From assembly GCF_016902535.1 (NCBI RefSeq), contig NZ_JACSNY010000002.1:1-64000 (forward strand): a stretch of 64,000 bases of DNA, read 5' to 3'. The first letter of the stretch is position 1, and each line of letters opens with the position of its first letter. The notes beneath the pieces were generated by a model. The model did not search any database and was not told where the DNA came from. It saw only the letters and a list, made by a program, of their open reading frames with translations. Made by a program: the position numbers and the translations under genes. Below, one piece after another: positions 62,755 through 64,000 of this stretch. The stretch comes from Anaerotignum lactatifermentans. GTDB lineage: Bacteria > Bacillota > Clostridia > Lachnospirales > Anaerotignaceae.

Positions 62755-63762
62755 TTACAGCAGTGTAACGCCTGCTTTCTCACAAACATCGATGGTTTCC
62801 TGATCCCAAATAGAGGACTGTACTTCACCGATGTGCGCCTTGCCCAGAAGAAGCATGCACAGTCTGGACTGACCGATACCGCCGCCGATGGTGCAGGGCA
62901 GTTTGCCTTCCAGCAGCATTTTGTGGTAGGTCAGCTGACGTCTGTCGTCGCAGCCTGCTTTTGTCAGCTGGCTGTCCAGAGAAGCCGCGTCAACACGAAT
63001 ACCCATGGAGGAGACTTCCAGAGCGTTGTCCAGAACAGGATTATAGAACAGCAGGTCCGCGTTCAGCTGCCAGTCATCATAGTCGGGCGCACGTCCGTCA
63101 TGAGGTTCGCCGGAACGAAGTTTGTCGCCGATCTGCATGATGCAGACAGTTTTGTGTTCTTTAACAAAGGCGTTTTCCCGTTCCTTCGGTGTCAGGTCGG
63201 GATATTTGTCTTCCAGCTCCTGAGAGGTGATAAAAGTAACTTCCCGGCACAGCTCTGTTTTGATGCGGGGATATTTTTTCTTCAGAACCTCCAGGGTATC
63301 ACAAATACAGATGACGATGCCCTGAACAGTGAATTTCAGTTCCTGTAAATTTCTTTTCTCCGGAGTGATGACTTTTTCCCAGTCCCACTGATCTACATAA
63401 ATGGAATGAAGGTTATCCAGAGTTTCATCCCGGCGGATAGCGTTCATATTGGTGTAAAGACCTTTGCCGGGGCGGAAATCATAGCGGTAAAGCGCCATTC
63501 TTTTCCATTTTGCCAGAGAATGTACGACCTCGGCTGTTACGCCGGTGGCGGGTACTTCAAAGCTGACGGGTCTTTCCACACCGTTCAGATTATCATTTAA
63601 GCCGGTGCTGGGGTCCACAAACAGGGGAGCGGATACCCGTTTCAGATTCAGTGTCTGGGACAGATGCTCCTCAAATGTCTGATGGATCAGGCCGATGGCA
63701 TTTTGTGTTTCGTATAATGTCAGGACGGACTGATAGCCTTCAGGAATATATGTTTTGCTCAT
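62755..63762 (-). CDS. asnA: Aspartate-ammonia ligase (asparagine synthetase A)
   Basis: 335 residues, class-II tRNA-synthetase-like fold. Typical AsnA text: LIHQTFEEHLSQTLNLKRVS, APLFVDPSTGLNDNLNGVE, YVDQWDWEKVI and CTIGGGIGQSRLCMLLL. It makes asparagine from aspartate, ammonia and ATP (AMP-forming). AGAGGGTG precedes the ATG on the minus strand. Monocistronic, with its own promoter between it and the divergent repressor gene. Confidence 0.95.
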   Translation of the reverse strand: MSKTYIPEGYQSVLTLYETQNAIGLIHQTFEEHLSQTLNLKRVSAPLFVDPSTGLNDNLNGVERPVSFEVPATGVTAEVVHSLAKWKRMALYRYDFRPGKGLYTNMNAIRRDETLDNLHSIYVDQWDWEKVITPEKRNLQELKFTVQGIVICICDTLEVLKKKYPRIKTELCREVTFITSQELEDKYPDLTPKERENAFVKEHKTVCIMQIGDKLRSGEPHDGRAPDYDDWQLNADLLFYNPVLDNALEVSSMGIRVDAASLDSQLTKAGCDDRRQLTYHKMLLEGKLPCTIGGGIGQSRLCMLLLGKAHIGEVQSSIWDQETIDVCEKAGVTLL

Positions 63763-63793
63763 AATAACACCCTCTTTCTTAAATCACTTTATT

Positions 63794-63821
63794 AGCATAT
63801 CATAAACGGTGGAAAAGTCAA
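63794..63821 (-). promoter_or_regulatory. Candidate promoter of asnA
   Basis: On the minus strand TTGACT, 16 bases, TATGCT, about 30 bases before the start codon. Confidence 0.5.
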
Positions 63822-63851
63822 GGAAAACCCGTTTTCTTTGGAGGAAAAGCA

Positions 63852-63880
63852 TTGACAGAAAACTCCTACAAGTGTATGAT
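63852..63880 (+). promoter_or_regulatory. Promoter of the BlaI/MecI-type gene
   Basis: TTGACA, 17 bases, TATGAT, 43 bases before the ATG. The -10 end overlaps the first operator half. Confidence 0.78.
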
Positions 63881-63901
63881 ATAGTAAAACATACAGATGT
63901 A
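63867..63901. promoter_or_regulatory. BlaI/MecI-type double operator
   Basis: Two copies of the TACA-NN-TGTA dyad, TACAAGTGTA at 63867-63876 and TACAGATGTA at 63892-63901, cover the -10 box and the transcription start. TACA/TGTA dyads are the known recognition sequence of BlaI, MecI and CopY repressors. It indicates autorepression of the following gene. Confidence 0.78.
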
Positions 63902-63922
63902 GGAATAGAAAGGAGGGAAATT

Positions 63923-64000
63923 ATGCAGAAATTACCAGATACGGAACTGGAGATCATGCAGGTGATATGGAAGGAGGGACGTGTGCTTTCCACATCAGAG
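63923..64000 (+). CDS. BlaI/MecI/CopY-family repressor, partial
   Basis: The ATG at 63923 follows AAAGGAGGGAAA and opens QKLPDTELEIMQVIWKEGR, the start of the winged-helix domain of this family. It is cut off by the window end after 26 codons. BlaI-type repressors are usually followed by a BlaR1/MecR1-like membrane protease-sensor. That gene would lie beyond the window. Confidence 0.85.
   Translation, partial: MQKLPDTELEIMQVIWKEGRVLSTSE

Overview
The window looks like a chromosomal segment from an anaerobic, spore-forming Firmicute of the Clostridia. The signs are an AsrABC-type sulfite reductase, an alpha/beta-type small acid-soluble spore protein, a SpoVB-like flippase, AddA, an ntp-type Na+ V-ATPase, AsnA, Hsp33, and lysine and glycine riboswitches. 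Ribosome sites are strong AGGAGG types, and several promoters fit TTGACA-N17-TATAAT. No rRNA, tRNA, CRISPR array or intact insertion sequence was seen. The genus cannot be fixed from the sequence alone.

Layout: (1) 0.2-4.6 kb: a Crp/Fnr regulator, an FNT channel of the kind known as a hydrosulfide channel, and asrABC, a module that reduces sulfite to sulfide and exports the product. (2) 4.6-9.7 kb: a decayed area. It holds an intact FecCD-type permease, its ATPase and a binding lipoprotein, with broken gene pieces, a truncated second permease and a perfect hairpin between and after them. (3) 9.8-12.3 kb: an EAL phosphodiesterase with a degenerate GGDEF domain, followed by a PAS-GAF protein. 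(4) 12.5-15.3 kb: a LysR regulator divergent from a YeiH-type transporter, then an unknown gene. (5) 15.3-24 kb: addA without addB, a two-component system and a CLC-type transporter. (6) 24-30 kb: an amino-acid ABC importer, a SpoVB-like flippase and an APC permease behind a tandem glycine riboswitch. (7) 30.6-39.7 kb: a ten-gene Mrp/Mbh-like cation antiporter operon with four large antiporter-type subunits. (8) 39.8-45.5 kb: ApbE with a small membrane protein, an SSB-like protein, a CobO-like adenosyltransferase and a YhgE/Pip protein. (9) 45.6-48.7 kb, minus strand: asd-dapA-dapB behind a lysine riboswitch. (10) 48.8-51.2 kb: spore protein, methyltransferase, Hsp33 and Nudix genes. (11) 51.6-60.4 kb: ntpFIKECGABD V-ATPase operon. 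(12) 60.5-64 kb: nucleoside hydrolase, a TPR glycosyltransferase, AsnA, and the start of a BlaI/MecI-type repressor with its operator.

The strongest theme is ion energetics. The V-ATPase ring subunit carries the residues that bind Na+ in Enterococcus NtpK. The Mrp-like operon follows the order of archaeal Mbh modules but has no hydrogenase genes and has three additional large antiporter-type subunits. Together they suggest a cell running a sodium cycle. The second theme is RNA-level control of amino-acid supply, by the lysine riboswitch on diaminopimelate synthesis and the glycine riboswitch on a permease. The least explained parts are the antiporter operon, the decayed 4.6-9.7 kb area, the long structured V-ATPase leader and the small genes next to apbE.
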